Below, piece by piece: positions 8,650 to 17,072 of a stretch of DNA of 61,728 nt (positions are counted from its first letter, which is position 1; each line of letters opens with the position of its first letter). The notes beneath the pieces are model-generated. The model was not told the DNA's origin, ran no database searches, and saw nothing but the letters and a program-made list of their open reading frames with translations. The stretch covers positions 1 to 61,728 of the forward strand of contig JAEZDJ010000075.1 of assembly GCA_023429565.1 (NCBI GenBank), given 5' to 3'. Source of the stretch: Actinomycetes bacterium. Its GTDB lineage: Bacteria > Actinomycetota > Coriobacteriia > Coriobacteriales > Eggerthellaceae. The position numbers and the translations under genes are program-made.

Positions 8650-11502
8650 ATGGATCATCGAAACCTCGAGACCGCCTACGAGAGCAACACGTTTGGCCTC
8701 ACCCGCCGTGCGTTCGTAGCGCTGGCAGCCACAGCCGGAATCAGCGCCGCAGGAGGCATGCTCGTCTTTCCCGACCACAAGGCTCTTGCCGCCTTCACTC
8801 CCGCGCCGACGTCGCCTTCCTGGCCGTCGTTTGCGGATGGCAAGGTGCGGTTCACCGTGCACAGCGACACTCACGTTGGCGCCGGCTCCGAGAACAGCTA
8901 CCGCGACAAGATACCGGCGGCATTCGATGCCCTCTACTCCGCCACGAGCCATATAGATGCTCATTTCTTCGTAGGTGACTCGGCGGATTCGGGACACCCC
9001 AATCAGTACACCGAACTAGCTGAACTGCTCAACGCGAATGCGAAGAAGCCCATCGGCATGGTCATGGGCAACCACGAATACTACAACTGGGGTGGAGACA
9101 AGGAAAAAGCGCAGAAGGAGTTCAAGACTTTCCTTTCTTCCAAGCTTCAGGTGGCTGGCTCCTTCCAGGTTCCTGGAGGAAGAAACGAAGGGCAAACCGA
9201 CTGCGATTTTGTCATCGGCGGCGATGGAACATCGGGCAGCGGTTACCACGTCATCGCCGCATCGGCGCACCCGGGCGGATACGACAACAGCTGGTACGGT
9301 GACCGTCAGGACTGGTTCCGCACGCAGATCGCAGCGGCCGTTGCCGAAGACGCCACGAAACCCGTATTCCTGTTCACCCACCATCCCTTCGGGAACACCG
9401 TGTGGTACAGCGAGGGAGGAAGCTGGAACGGACAGTTTGGCACCGACAGCGCAGACCGCTCCGCTAACGACAGGGCGTTCTACCGTGAGCTGGCGGCACG
9501 CTATCCCCAGATCATTCACTTCTCTGGCCACACGCATATCCCCATGGCAGACCCGCGCTCCATCTATCAGGACGACGGTTTCACTCTGATACAGACCGCA
9601 ACCTTCGCCAACAACTTCTGGATGGCGGAATGCGGAGCCGATGACGGAGGAAGCACGGGAGGGCACCCCGACGCCGGCCAAGACGCCAACGAGTGCGAGC
9701 TCGTCGAAATCGATCCGTCGACGAACGTTGTCACCATCTATCGGATGGACTTCCGCAACGGAACCATCCTCGGAACGCCCTGGACGATCGACCCGCAAGC
9801 CGGAACGACAGGCTTCCGTTACACGCACAGCGGCATGTCCGAACGAAGCCTTGCTCCCATCGTTGGATCAGGTGCGGCAGTGACGATTCCTGAGGAATCC
9901 ATCACGACCGGCGGAGCATCCTTCGCCCTCACCGCAGACAAGGTGTCGCCCGACCTTTCGGGACTCGAAGACGACGTGGTCATGGCCTATCGCATCGAGG
10001 TCTATGACGTGGCCTCGCAGAACACGCTGACCTACGACGCGCGCTTCATGACGGACTACTACAAGGCAGCCGCCAACCAGCCGGCCGCCTTTGTTCGCCC
10101 CCTGTTCGGGGCCGCCCTCTCCGACGACAGCGACTACCTTGTGCGCGCGTACGCGCAGAACGCCTTCGGGAAGGAGTCGCTCATCGGAGAAACGACCTTT
10201 CACACGGCGGCGAAAACAGTACCCGCGCTTGAAGAGCCCTTGTTGTCCATCGACTTCTCAACAGGAAGCCATGCGGACGTCTCCGCAGCCGGTCACGAGG
10301 CGGTGCCTACCGGCAGCCTCCGCTATGAGACGGAGCCTGCGTTCGGGGTCGACGTCGCCCTCTTCGATGGGACCTCGGCCGTCGGTTATGAGTTCTCGGC
10401 AACTGATTATGCTGCCATTGCCCAGTCAGAAACCATTGAGGTCTTGTTCCAGTTTTCAGAGACTCCAGCGGGATCAAACTACTTCGACCTGTTTTCGAGT
10501 GCCCAGAACGCAGGGCAGGACCTGAGCTACTATGGCCCCCTCGACCCCTCAAGCGACAATCCCCTTCACGCGAACCCGCTGCTGCATCAGTATATGAACG
10601 TGGGATCGGGCTACCAATCGACCAATGCGGTCGTGCTGCCGGAAGTCTGGCATCATCTGGTCACGACATTCGACGGTCAAACCATGAAATACTACCTTGA
10701 CGGCCAGCTTGTTTCCCAATTGAACAATCCCGGATCCATCCCCGCGCCCTCAGCCACCCCCACACGCTGGTACGTGGGAGCGGACACCGACTCCTCGGGC
10801 AAGGCGGAGGTTCCCATGAAGGGCAAGATCGCGTTTGCGCGCCTCACGCCCGGCGTGGCCGTCGCCAACCAGGTGAACGGCCTCTACACGGCATCGGCAC
10901 CCGTTTCCGTCGCGGCGACCATGCCCGACGCGAGCACCGTCGGAACCGCAACCGTCGGCACCGCCTATTCCATCCCGGCCGTGTCGTTCATCGACGGCGG
11001 CGGCAACGAGGTACAGGCCATTCCGTTCGTGAGCGACCCGACAGGGCAAAGCGTCGAGGTGGTACAAGGAGCTTGGGCCGCTCAATCCGTTCAAGCCTTG
11101 GACCGTGCCGCAGACACAAACGCCACCTACCGCTTCACGCCCGGGACAGCAGGCGTCTACACGGTAAGCTACCAGGCCGGATACGCCCATCGACCGTCGT
11201 TTGCACTGGAGGCGAAAGCCGCCCCCGTCAATCCCGATCCGAACCCGAATCCGGGCCCAACGCCCGATGGCGGAAGCGGAGGAAGCAGCGGCAGCACGGG
11301 AGAGACCGGCCAGAATACCGTCCAGAAGGAAACGGCGCCTCTCGTCGCCCAACCAAAGCGCTTGGCAAAAACCGGTGACTCGGACCTCCTGGGAACCGCA
11401 CTCATCGGGCTCGCCGCCACGGCAGGCGCAGCGGCCTACGTGGCAAAGGGGCTGATTGCAGGGAAATTCTTCGAGGACGAGGACATGACCACTCGTCCAT
11501 GA
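8650..11502 (+). CDS. Exported, wall-anchored metallophosphoesterase with LamG-like domain
   Basis: A 950-residue surface protein. LTRRAFVALAAT near residue 18 followed by a hydrophobic stretch is a twin-arginine signal. Residues about 65-370 are a calcineurin-like phosphoesterase with metal-binding motifs VHSDTHVG, FFVGDSAD, VMGNHEYY, FTHHPFG and FSGHTHIP. Residues about 530-740 resemble a concanavalin/LamG domain (TIEVLFQFSE, WHHLVTTFDGQTMKYYLDG). A Pro/Gly/Ser linker is followed by LAKTGDSD, a hydrophobic helix and a short charged tail, which reads as a variant LPxTG sorting signal. It probably acts outside the cell on phosphate esters such as nucleotides or sugar phosphates; the substrate is unknown. 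AAAGGACATC precedes the ATG. The gene stands alone with a terminator behind it. Confidence 0.92.
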   Translation: MDHRNLETAYESNTFGLTRRAFVALAATAGISAAGGMLVFPDHKALAAFTPAPTSPSWPSFADGKVRFTVHSDTHVGAGSENSYRDKIPAAFDALYSATSHIDAHFFVGDSADSGHPNQYTELAELLNANAKKPIGMVMGNHEYYNWGGDKEKAQKEFKTFLSSKLQVAGSFQVPGGRNEGQTDCDFVIGGDGTSGSGYHVIAASAHPGGYDNSWYGDRQDWFRTQIAAAVAEDATKPVFLFTHHPFGNTVWYSEGGSWNGQFGTDSADRSANDRAFYRELAARYPQIIHFSGHTHIPMADPRSIYQDDGFTLIQTATFANNFWMAECGADDGGSTGGHPDAGQDANECELVEIDPSTNVVTIYRMDFRNGTILGTPWTIDPQAGTTGFRYTHSGMSERSLAPIVGSGAAVTIPEESITTGGASFALTADKVSPDLSGLEDDVVMAYRIEVYDVASQNTLTYDARFMTDYYKAAANQPAAFVRPLFGAALSDDSDYLVRAYAQNAFGKESLIGETTFHTAAKTVPALEEPLLSIDFSTGSHADVSAAGHEAVPTGSLRYETEPAFGVDVALFDGTSAVGYEFSATDYAAIAQSETIEVLFQFSETPAGSNYFDLFSSAQNAGQDLSYYGPLDPSSDNPLHANPLLHQYMNVGSGYQSTNAVVLPEVWHHLVTTFDGQTMKYYLDGQLVSQLNNPGSIPAPSATPTRWYVGADTDSSGKAEVPMKGKIAFARLTPGVAVANQVNGLYTASAPVSVAATMPDASTVGTATVGTAYSIPAVSFIDGGGNEVQAIPFVSDPTGQSVEVVQGAWAAQSVQALDRAADTNATYRFTPGTAGVYTVSYQAGYAHRPSFALEAKAAPVNPDPNPNPGPTPDGGSGGSSGSTGETGQNTVQKETAPLVAQPKRLAKTGDSDLLGTALIGLAATAGAAAYVAKGLIAGKFFEDEDMTTRP

Positions 11503-11522
11503 CGCCCGCAAGGCGCCATAGA

Positions 11523-11547
11523 AGGAGGGAGCGACGAGCTCCCTCCT
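11523..11547. terminator. Terminator between convergent genes
   Basis: AGGAGGGAGC pairs with GCTCCCTCCT around GACGA, 20 bp after the metallophosphoesterase stop and 22 bp beyond the moaC stop on the other strand. It can serve both genes. Confidence 0.7.
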
Positions 11548-11568
11548 CACCTTCGGGCTTCGGCCAGC

Positions 11569-12072
11569 CTACCCCTCGCGTTCCCAGAGGCCCGTCTTGC
11601 CGCCGTCCTTCTTGAGCAGGCGCACGTCGCCGATCTCCATGCCGCGGTCGACGGCCTTGCACATGTCGTACACGGTAAGGCATGCCACGCTGGCGGCGGT
11701 GAGGGCCTCCATCTCGATGCCCGTCTTCCCCGTGACGCCGCACGTGGTGGTCACCTGTATGCCGACGCGACCGTCGCTGCGCTCGCCTTCACGCACCGGG
11801 GCGCAATCGACCTTCGCCTTCGTGATGTTCAGCGGATGGCACATGGGTATGAGCGCGCTCGCCTGTTTGGCGGCCATGACGCCAGCCACTCGGGCACACG
11901 CCAGCACGTCGCCCTTGGCCGCAGAACCTTCCACGATGAGCGCCAAGGTCTCAGGCTTCATGGAAATGAAGCCCTCGGCCACGGCGACGCGTTCCGTATC
12001 GGCCTTTTGGGAGACGTCGACCATGCGGACGTCTCCCTTTTCGTCGATATGGGTCAGATTCTGATCGGTCAT
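11569..12072 (-). CDS. moaC: Cyclic pyranopterin monophosphate synthase MoaC
   Basis: Converts the MoaA product 3',8-cyclo-GTP to cyclic pyranopterin monophosphate in molybdopterin synthesis. Family motifs seen: LTHIDEKGDVRMVDVSQK at the start, AAKQASALIPMCHPL with the conserved MCHPL, GKTGIEMEALTAAS, and YDMCKAVDRGM followed by a lysine-rich segment. The length of 167 residues is normal. The ATG at 12072 has AAGGAGA just upstream. It is the last gene of modA-modB-modC-moaA-moaC, directly after moaA. Confidence 0.96.
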   Translation of the reverse strand: MTDQNLTHIDEKGDVRMVDVSQKADTERVAVAEGFISMKPETLALIVEGSAAKGDVLACARVAGVMAAKQASALIPMCHPLNITKAKVDCAPVREGERSDGRVGIQVTTTCGVTGKTGIEMEALTAASVACLTVYDMCKAVDRGMEIGDVRLLKKDGGKTGLWEREG

Positions 12073-12135
12073 GCAACTCTCCTTGGTCGTTTCCATTCGT
12101 CATGCAAAGCGGCTTGCCGGCAAACCGAGTAGCCC

Positions 12136-13137
12136 TCAGCCGCCAATCTGGCTCATGCCCCGTTCAGTGCCCACCTTGCCGTGGTGCTCGTCAGGCTTTG
12201 CCCCCAGAGCCTGCATGAACACGTCTTTGACGGCCTGCGGATCGCCCGATCTCAGGGCCGTGCGCACATCGTACTCGGCGTCCGAAAACAGGCAGGGCCG
12301 CAACTTGCCGTCGGCGGTAAGCCGCAAACGGTTGCACTCGCTGCAGAAATGGCGGGACAGCGGCGATATGAACCCCACGGTTCCCTGGGCGCCGGGGAAC
12401 TGGAAATAGCGCGCCGGGCCCCAGCCGATCGGGCTCTCGTCGCCGGCGGGCACCAATCCAGGCATGCCCTCCGCGGCCGCCCGCTCGTTGATGATGTCGA
12501 ACAGTTCCTCGCTGGGAACGACATCCGCTTCGCCCCAACCGCACCCATCCGAGCCGGAGCTCTCTCCCACCGGCATGTATTCGATGAAGCGAACATGCAG
12601 GGGCCGATCGATGGACAGCTTGGCGAAAGCCAGGTAATCCTGGTTCAGGCTGCGCACGGTGACCGCATTGATCTTCACGGGATTGAACCCCGCCTCCAGC
12701 GCGGCATCGATGCCGTCAAGCGTCTGCTGAAGCGATCCCCGCCGCGTGATGTAGGTGAACTGCTCGGGGTCGAGCGTGTCAAGGGAGATGTTCACGCGGG
12801 AAAGCCCGGCGTTCCTGAGGTCGACGGCCATCTTCGGCAGCAGGACCCCGTTCGTGGTCATGGAGATGTTCTCTATGCCGGGCGTGTTGGCGATGGCATT
12901 CACCAGGTCCACGACGCCCAGACGCACGAGCGGCTCGCCGCCCGTCAGACGCACGCTGCGTATGCCGATGCCCGCAGCCACGCGCACGGCTTCCTCGATC
13001 TCCTCGATGCGTAGTATCTTGTCATGCGTCAGGGAGTGCACGCCCTCTTCGGGCATGCAGTAGATACAGCGGAAGTTGCAGCGGTCCGTCAGCGATATTC
13101 TCAGATAGTCGATAACACGGCCATGCGAATCCTTCAT
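12136..13137 (-). CDS. moaA: GTP 3',8-cyclase MoaA
   Basis: Radical SAM enzyme for the first step of molybdopterin synthesis. The N-terminal CX3CX2C is CNFRCIYC (Cys 20, 24, 27). LTGGEPLVR and the SMTTNG and NISLDTLD motifs are typical. The C-terminal 4Fe-4S site appears as FCSECNRLRLTADGKLRPC. The chain ends in Gly-Gly, the conserved tail needed for activity. The ATG at 13137 was chosen for AAGGGGTG upstream and because the sequence begins at the conserved RVIDYLRISLTDRC region. It lies 54 nt behind modC, joining Mo uptake to cofactor synthesis. Confidence 0.96.
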   Translation of the reverse strand: MKDSHGRVIDYLRISLTDRCNFRCIYCMPEEGVHSLTHDKILRIEEIEEAVRVAAGIGIRSVRLTGGEPLVRLGVVDLVNAIANTPGIENISMTTNGVLLPKMAVDLRNAGLSRVNISLDTLDPEQFTYITRRGSLQQTLDGIDAALEAGFNPVKINAVTVRSLNQDYLAFAKLSIDRPLHVRFIEYMPVGESSGSDGCGWGEADVVPSEELFDIINERAAAEGMPGLVPAGDESPIGWGPARYFQFPGAQGTVGFISPLSRHFCSECNRLRLTADGKLRPCLFSDAEYDVRTALRSGDPQAVKDVFMQALGAKPDEHHGKVGTERGMSQIGG

Positions 13138-13191
13138 GTGCACCCCTTCGTTCGCTCGATCCATAGACCATTATAGTCCAAAGGGCCGCGG

Positions 13192-14304
13192 CTATCTCGA
13201 CACCAGGTACACCTTGTCGGACGGAATGCGTATCCACAGCTCGTCTCCCTCTCGGGGAAGTTCGTCGGCAGGCACGACCAGCTTGTCGACGCGCCAGAAC
13301 AGATGCTGATGCAAGTACTTCATCTCGTCCTCGTCACGCTCGACGGTGGGTGCCTCCGCCTGGTCGCGGTCAAGGAATCCCAAGAGGGCCGTCCGTTCGA
13401 AACGGGAGTCGCTCACCCGGTCGACCCGCACTCGAAAGGCGTTCTGCCCGGGGCCATCGGCCCTCTGCAAGAAGAACGCCCGGACGCCCAGATACACCAC
13501 ATCCTGCGGAACGCGGCCTTCCGTCTGGACCTCCACCCCCCATTTGGGCAGCCTCACGCGATGATCGTCCACATAGACGGCCGGCGTGGCGTTCTTGCAG
13601 CCCGACAGCTTGATGCCGGCGACGGATTGAGGGCGGTTCACCAGGTCGTCGCCTGTCGCCGTCTCGATGATGTGACCGGTTTCGACCACGGCGATTCGGT
13701 CGCAGAACCGCAGGGCCTCGTCGATGTCGTGGCTCACGTAGAGCACCGTGCCGCGAAAGGCGTCGAACAGGCTCACGAGATTCTGCTCGAGCACGCTCTT
13801 CAGATGGGAATCCAAGGCCGAAAACGGCTCGTCCAGCATCAGGATGCCCGGCCGGGCGGCCAGCATGCGGGCCAAGGCAACGCGCTGCTGCTGCCCTCCG
13901 GACAGCTGTGCCGGATACCGCATGCCAAAGCTTTCCAAGCCGAAACGCTTCAGCTCGGCCGCGACAATGTCGCCACGCTCACCTCGGGTCGCCCCTCCGC
14001 CGACGCCTGCGCCCACGTTTTCGGCAACGGTCAGGTTTGGAAACAGCATATAGTTCTGGAACAGCAGCGCGGTCTTCCGCTCCTGGGGTTTGAGGTTGAT
14101 GCGGCGTTCCGAATCGAAGAACACGTTCCCATTCACCACGATGCGGCCTTCGTCGGGCGTCTCGATCCCCGCGATGCATCTCATGGTCAGGCTCTTCCCG
14201 CATCCCGAAGCGCCCAGAAACCCCAGCGTCTCGTCTCCTGCGTCAAACGTGACGTCCAGGCAGAACGATGGGAACGACTTCCGTATGTCAACCTCAAGGC
14301 TCAT
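13192..14304 (-). CDS. modC: Molybdate ABC transporter ATPase ModC
   Basis: ATP-hydrolysing subunit of the molybdate (or tungstate) importer. Walker A is GASGCGKS, the signature is LSGGQQQR, Walker B is ILMLDEPFSALD, and the H-loop is VSHD. The C-terminal 100 residues form a TOBE-like regulatory domain. The 370-residue length suits ModC or the related CysA/PotA type; the neighbours decide the assignment. It begins 12 nt after modB. Whether Mo or W is preferred cannot be told. Confidence 0.93.
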   Translation of the reverse strand: MSLEVDIRKSFPSFCLDVTFDAGDETLGFLGASGCGKSLTMRCIAGIETPDEGRIVVNGNVFFDSERRINLKPQERKTALLFQNYMLFPNLTVAENVGAGVGGGATRGERGDIVAAELKRFGLESFGMRYPAQLSGGQQQRVALARMLAARPGILMLDEPFSALDSHLKSVLEQNLVSLFDAFRGTVLYVSHDIDEALRFCDRIAVVETGHIIETATGDDLVNRPQSVAGIKLSGCKNATPAVYVDDHRVRLPKWGVEVQTEGRVPQDVVYLGVRAFFLQRADGPGQNAFRVRVDRVSDSRFERTALLGFLDRDQAEAPTVERDEDEMKYLHQHLFWRVDKLVVPADELPREGDELWIRIPSDKVYLVSR

Positions 14305-14316
14305 GCGTGTCCCTCC

Positions 14317-15765
14317 TCACTCTTCCGCGCCACGGCGGTATTTCGTCGTTCGCCTGCTCCACAGGTTGATGAACAGGATGACGACGAAGCTGAATGCCAT
14401 GATGACCACGGTCCAGAAGATGGCCACATCGGTGTTGCCATTCATCCACTCGAAGTAGATGGCTATGGGAATGGTGCGCGTGATGCCCAGATAATTGCCT
14501 GCCAAGAACAACGTGGCGCCGAATTCGCCGAGAGCGCGGGCAAACGACAGCACGGTGCCCGCCGCGATGGAGCTCCATGACAGCGGAAGCATGAGCTTGA
14601 AGAATATCTTGCGATTTGACCAGCCGAGCGTCCGGGCCGCATCGAGCATGTCCGAATCAAGGTTCTCGAACGCCCCGCGGGCGCTGCGGTACATGAGAGG
14701 GAACGCCACCACCACCGCCGCGATCACCGTGGCGGGCCAGCTGAATATGAGGGGAAAGCCGATGTCGATGAACCATTGGCCCACCGCCGTGTTGCGGCCG
14801 AGCGCCAGCAGCAGCAGGAAGCCGCACACCGTGGGAGGCAGGACCATGGGGATGGTGAAAATGGAATCCGCCACATCCTGGGCGCGCGCCGGAATGCGCA
14901 AGCTGAAGTACGCGGCAGCAAGGCCAAGCGCGAAGATGAAGACGATGGCGACGCCCGTGGTCTTGAGCGTCACCCACAGGGGGCTGTAGTCGATGCCCCC
15001 CAGAAACTCGCCGAGAGCCGCAAGGCCCGTCGCGGGAAGAACGATGTCCACGTCATCCGCGTTCACAATGCGGGCAAAATCAGCGTGCACGAGGCTGACG
15101 AACGAAGGATTCGACCGGTCGGTCACATCGCTGCCATCGGTCCCGATGACACAGGCATAGAACTCACCCGGCTCGAACTCCTGGTCGAATTCATAGCGCA
15201 CGCCGTCGATCTCGATGACCTGTTCGGTTGTGAAAACCCATTCGTCGACGGCGGACAGGCGGGCGTTTCCCTTCGCCTTGCCGTCGTCAAGCGCGACGAG
15301 ATAGCTCCGGAGGGCAGCCTGCCCCTCCTCGCTCGCGACGTCGATGCCGAACTCGTCGGCCGAAGCCTTCGGGACATAGACCACGACACGGGTTCCCGCA
15401 TTGATCGCCGACAGGTTGCCGGCCGTGCCCCCCACGTAATAGGAGTAGCCGCGGTCCACTCCCCCCACGGCGCGCTTGCTGCCCACCTGGGCGCGGGTGA
15501 ACTCGTCGATCGCCCAGGTGCTTCCCTCCATGAGCGCCGCATCGCCCTCAGCCGAAACCACAACCTCTCGGTCCTGCGCAGGCGCTTCGGACGCAGCATC
15601 TCCCGACCCCTGGGACGAGGCCAATCCGTCAGCCGCAGCCTCTTGCGCGCGCGGGCTCTCCACATCGCCCAGGGCCTCGTCTGCCCATGCGGCGAGCGGC
15701 GTCGACGTCGCCACAACCGCGGCAATCGCGATTCCAGCGATGGCTTTCAACCACGTGCCAGCCAT
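14317..15765 (-). CDS. modB: Molybdate ABC permease ModB with an extra N-terminal extracytoplasmic domain
   Basis: The C-terminal half (from about residue 255) is a ModB-type permease with about five to six helices and the EAA-like loop AARTLGWSNRKIFFKLMLPLS. It is preceded by a signal peptide (residues 1-28, ending AAWA) and about 220 residues of mostly polar sequence expected outside the membrane. Ordinary ModB is about 225 residues; this protein is 482. The added domain has no cysteine cluster and I do not recognise it; it contains RVVVYVPKASADEFGID and an EWVF..EQVIEIDGVRYEF segment. It might bind ModA or substrate, or sense the surface. It sits between modA and modC. The reading frame is continuous, so the fusion is real unless two sequencing errors compensate. 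Confidence 0.9.
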   Translation of the reverse strand: MAGTWLKAIAGIAIAAVVATSTPLAAWADEALGDVESPRAQEAAADGLASSQGSGDAASEAPAQDREVVVSAEGDAALMEGSTWAIDEFTRAQVGSKRAVGGVDRGYSYYVGGTAGNLSAINAGTRVVVYVPKASADEFGIDVASEEGQAALRSYLVALDDGKAKGNARLSAVDEWVFTTEQVIEIDGVRYEFDQEFEPGEFYACVIGTDGSDVTDRSNPSFVSLVHADFARIVNADDVDIVLPATGLAALGEFLGGIDYSPLWVTLKTTGVAIVFIFALGLAAAYFSLRIPARAQDVADSIFTIPMVLPPTVCGFLLLLALGRNTAVGQWFIDIGFPLIFSWPATVIAAVVVAFPLMYRSARGAFENLDSDMLDAARTLGWSNRKIFFKLMLPLSWSSIAAGTVLSFARALGEFGATLFLAGNYLGITRTIPIAIYFEWMNGNTDVAIFWTVVIMAFSFVVILFINLWSRRTTKYRRGAEE

Positions 15766-15784
15766 GTCACCCCTCTATCGTCAA

Positions 15785-15819
15785 AATGAGGATGGACAGC
15801 TGCTTCGTCCATCCTCATT
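15785..15819 (-). terminator. Attenuating hairpin between modA and modB
   Basis: AATGAGGATGGAC (15785-15797) pairs perfectly with 15807-15819 around a 9-nt loop. On the minus strand it is followed by a short TTTT within the 114-nt modA-modB gap. Such a partial terminator would make the binding protein more abundant than the permease and ATPase. Confidence 0.72.
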
Positions 15820-15879
15820 GCATTGTACGCGATTCGGAACGCCATGCGGCGCTCCGTTCGCGATAGCCGTGCCCGCCTG

Positions 15880-16761
15880 CTAGGCAGCCAGCTCGAAGCC
15901 CCACTCCTGCCAGATCTTTTTGGCTTCGGCATCCGTGACGCACCACTGCAGGAATTCGTCCGCAGCCTCAGCCTGCTCGCTGTTCTTGGTGATGGCGCCA
16001 GGATACACGATCTTCTTATGCGTGTCGTCAGGGATGACGCCAACCACTTCGACGCCCTCGAAACGATACACGTCGGAGCTGTAGACGATGGCAACGTCGA
16101 CGTCGCCCGACTGCGCGTGCTTGCACACGTTGCCCACCGACGTGTCCAGAACGGGCGTGATGCCCACGAACTGGCCGCCCTTGCCGGTGATGTCGGCGCC
16201 GGTCTTGCCCGACGGGTCAGCATACGCGCCCACCGTGGAAAGCGCCTGGGCGGCATAGTTGCCGGCCGGGACTGACTCGTCGCCCACGCTCACGGTGTAT
16301 TTGCCGTCTGCGATGTCCTGCAGCGTGACGTCCGTGAGGCCGGAGCCCTCCTTCGAGACGATCACCAGATCGTTCACGAACATGTCGAAGCGGGTGCCCT
16401 CGTCGATATAGCCCGATTCTTCAGCCGTGTCCATGGAGCCCTTGGAAGCGGAGATCAGAATATCGGCGTAGGAGCCGGCGCCCAGCATCTCGTTCAACTC
16501 GCCAGAAGCCTTGTATTGGGTATCGGCGAAGCTGACCCAGTCATGGCTCTCCTTGTACAGCGTCTGGATGTCCTCCATGGCCTTCGACAACGAGTTGGCA
16601 GCGAACACCTGCAGTTCGACCGCCTCATGCTGCTCGCTCTGCTCCGCTTTCGGCTCTTCGGCTTTCTGCTCAGTCCCCGACGAGCAACCGATCAATGCAA
16701 ATGCCCCCACCAGGGCAAATGCACATACAGCCGCAAGAGTCACACGAATGCGCTTGTTCAT
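15880..16761 (-). CDS. modA: Molybdate-binding lipoprotein ModA
   Basis: Substrate-binding protein of the molybdate importer. A signal peptide with lipobox ALIGC (Cys about 26) is followed by an acidic linker and the ModA fold: LQVFAANSLSKAMEDI, GSYADILISASKGSMD, then DVAIVYSSDVY. The length of 293 residues is normal. The ATG at 16761 has a GAAGGGG ribosome site. It is the first gene of the operon and has a good promoter upstream. The mature protein begins at Cys and would be tethered to the outer face of the membrane. Confidence 0.94.
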   Translation of the reverse strand: MNKRIRVTLAAVCAFALVGAFALIGCSSGTEQKAEEPKAEQSEQHEAVELQVFAANSLSKAMEDIQTLYKESHDWVSFADTQYKASGELNEMLGAGSYADILISASKGSMDTAEESGYIDEGTRFDMFVNDLVIVSKEGSGLTDVTLQDIADGKYTVSVGDESVPAGNYAAQALSTVGAYADPSGKTGADITGKGGQFVGITPVLDTSVGNVCKHAQSGDVDVAIVYSSDVYRFEGVEVVGVIPDDTHKKIVYPGAITKNSEQAEAADEFLQWCVTDAEAKKIWQEWGFELAA

Positions 16762-16851
16762 AGAACCCCTTCCTTTCCCTCGTTCGTCTCCCGGTTCTTC
16801 ATCAGCACACCCGGCATTCCCAACCCTGAAAATGTCGCGCATGCGTGCCTT

Positions 16852-16880
16852 ATATTATTCTTTTGATAGTATATAGTCAA
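16852..16880 (-). promoter_or_regulatory. Promoter of the mod-moa operon
   Basis: On the minus strand TTGACT (16880-16875), a 17-bp spacer and TAATAT (16857-16852) form a good sigma-70 promoter 90 bp before modA. The AT-rich spacer is unlike the surrounding DNA. No clear ModE-type palindrome was found. Confidence 0.65.
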
Positions 16881-16924
16881 TCATAATTCTTGTCGGTTGA
16901 GTCTTATGCTTCCTCCGGGAACAC

Positions 16925-16988
16925 GACGGAAACGGGACGGAAACAGGACGGAGAATTCTTGACAGCAGCGAAACAAACCCCCTAATCT
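16925..16988 (+). promoter_or_regulatory. Promoter of the MFS gene with short tandem repeats upstream
   Basis: TTGACA (16959-16964) and TAATCT (16983-16988), 18 bp apart, form a plausible promoter about 80 bp before the MFS start. Just upstream, GACGGAAACGG, GACGGAAACAG and GACGGAG repeat with an 11-bp period (16925-16953), about one helical turn, possibly a protein-binding array. Confidence 0.55.
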
Positions 16989-17072
16989 GGCATAAGCAAG
17001 CAGCGCCCCGCGAGCTTGCACCTGCCGCCAAGGCGGATGCCCCACAGGAACACGATGCCCCGAGGAGTCAAG

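Noticed and set aside
13303..14580. A 425-codon plus-strand frame opposite modC and modB
   Set aside because: Shadow of modC, which has all ABC ATPase motifs on the minus strand.
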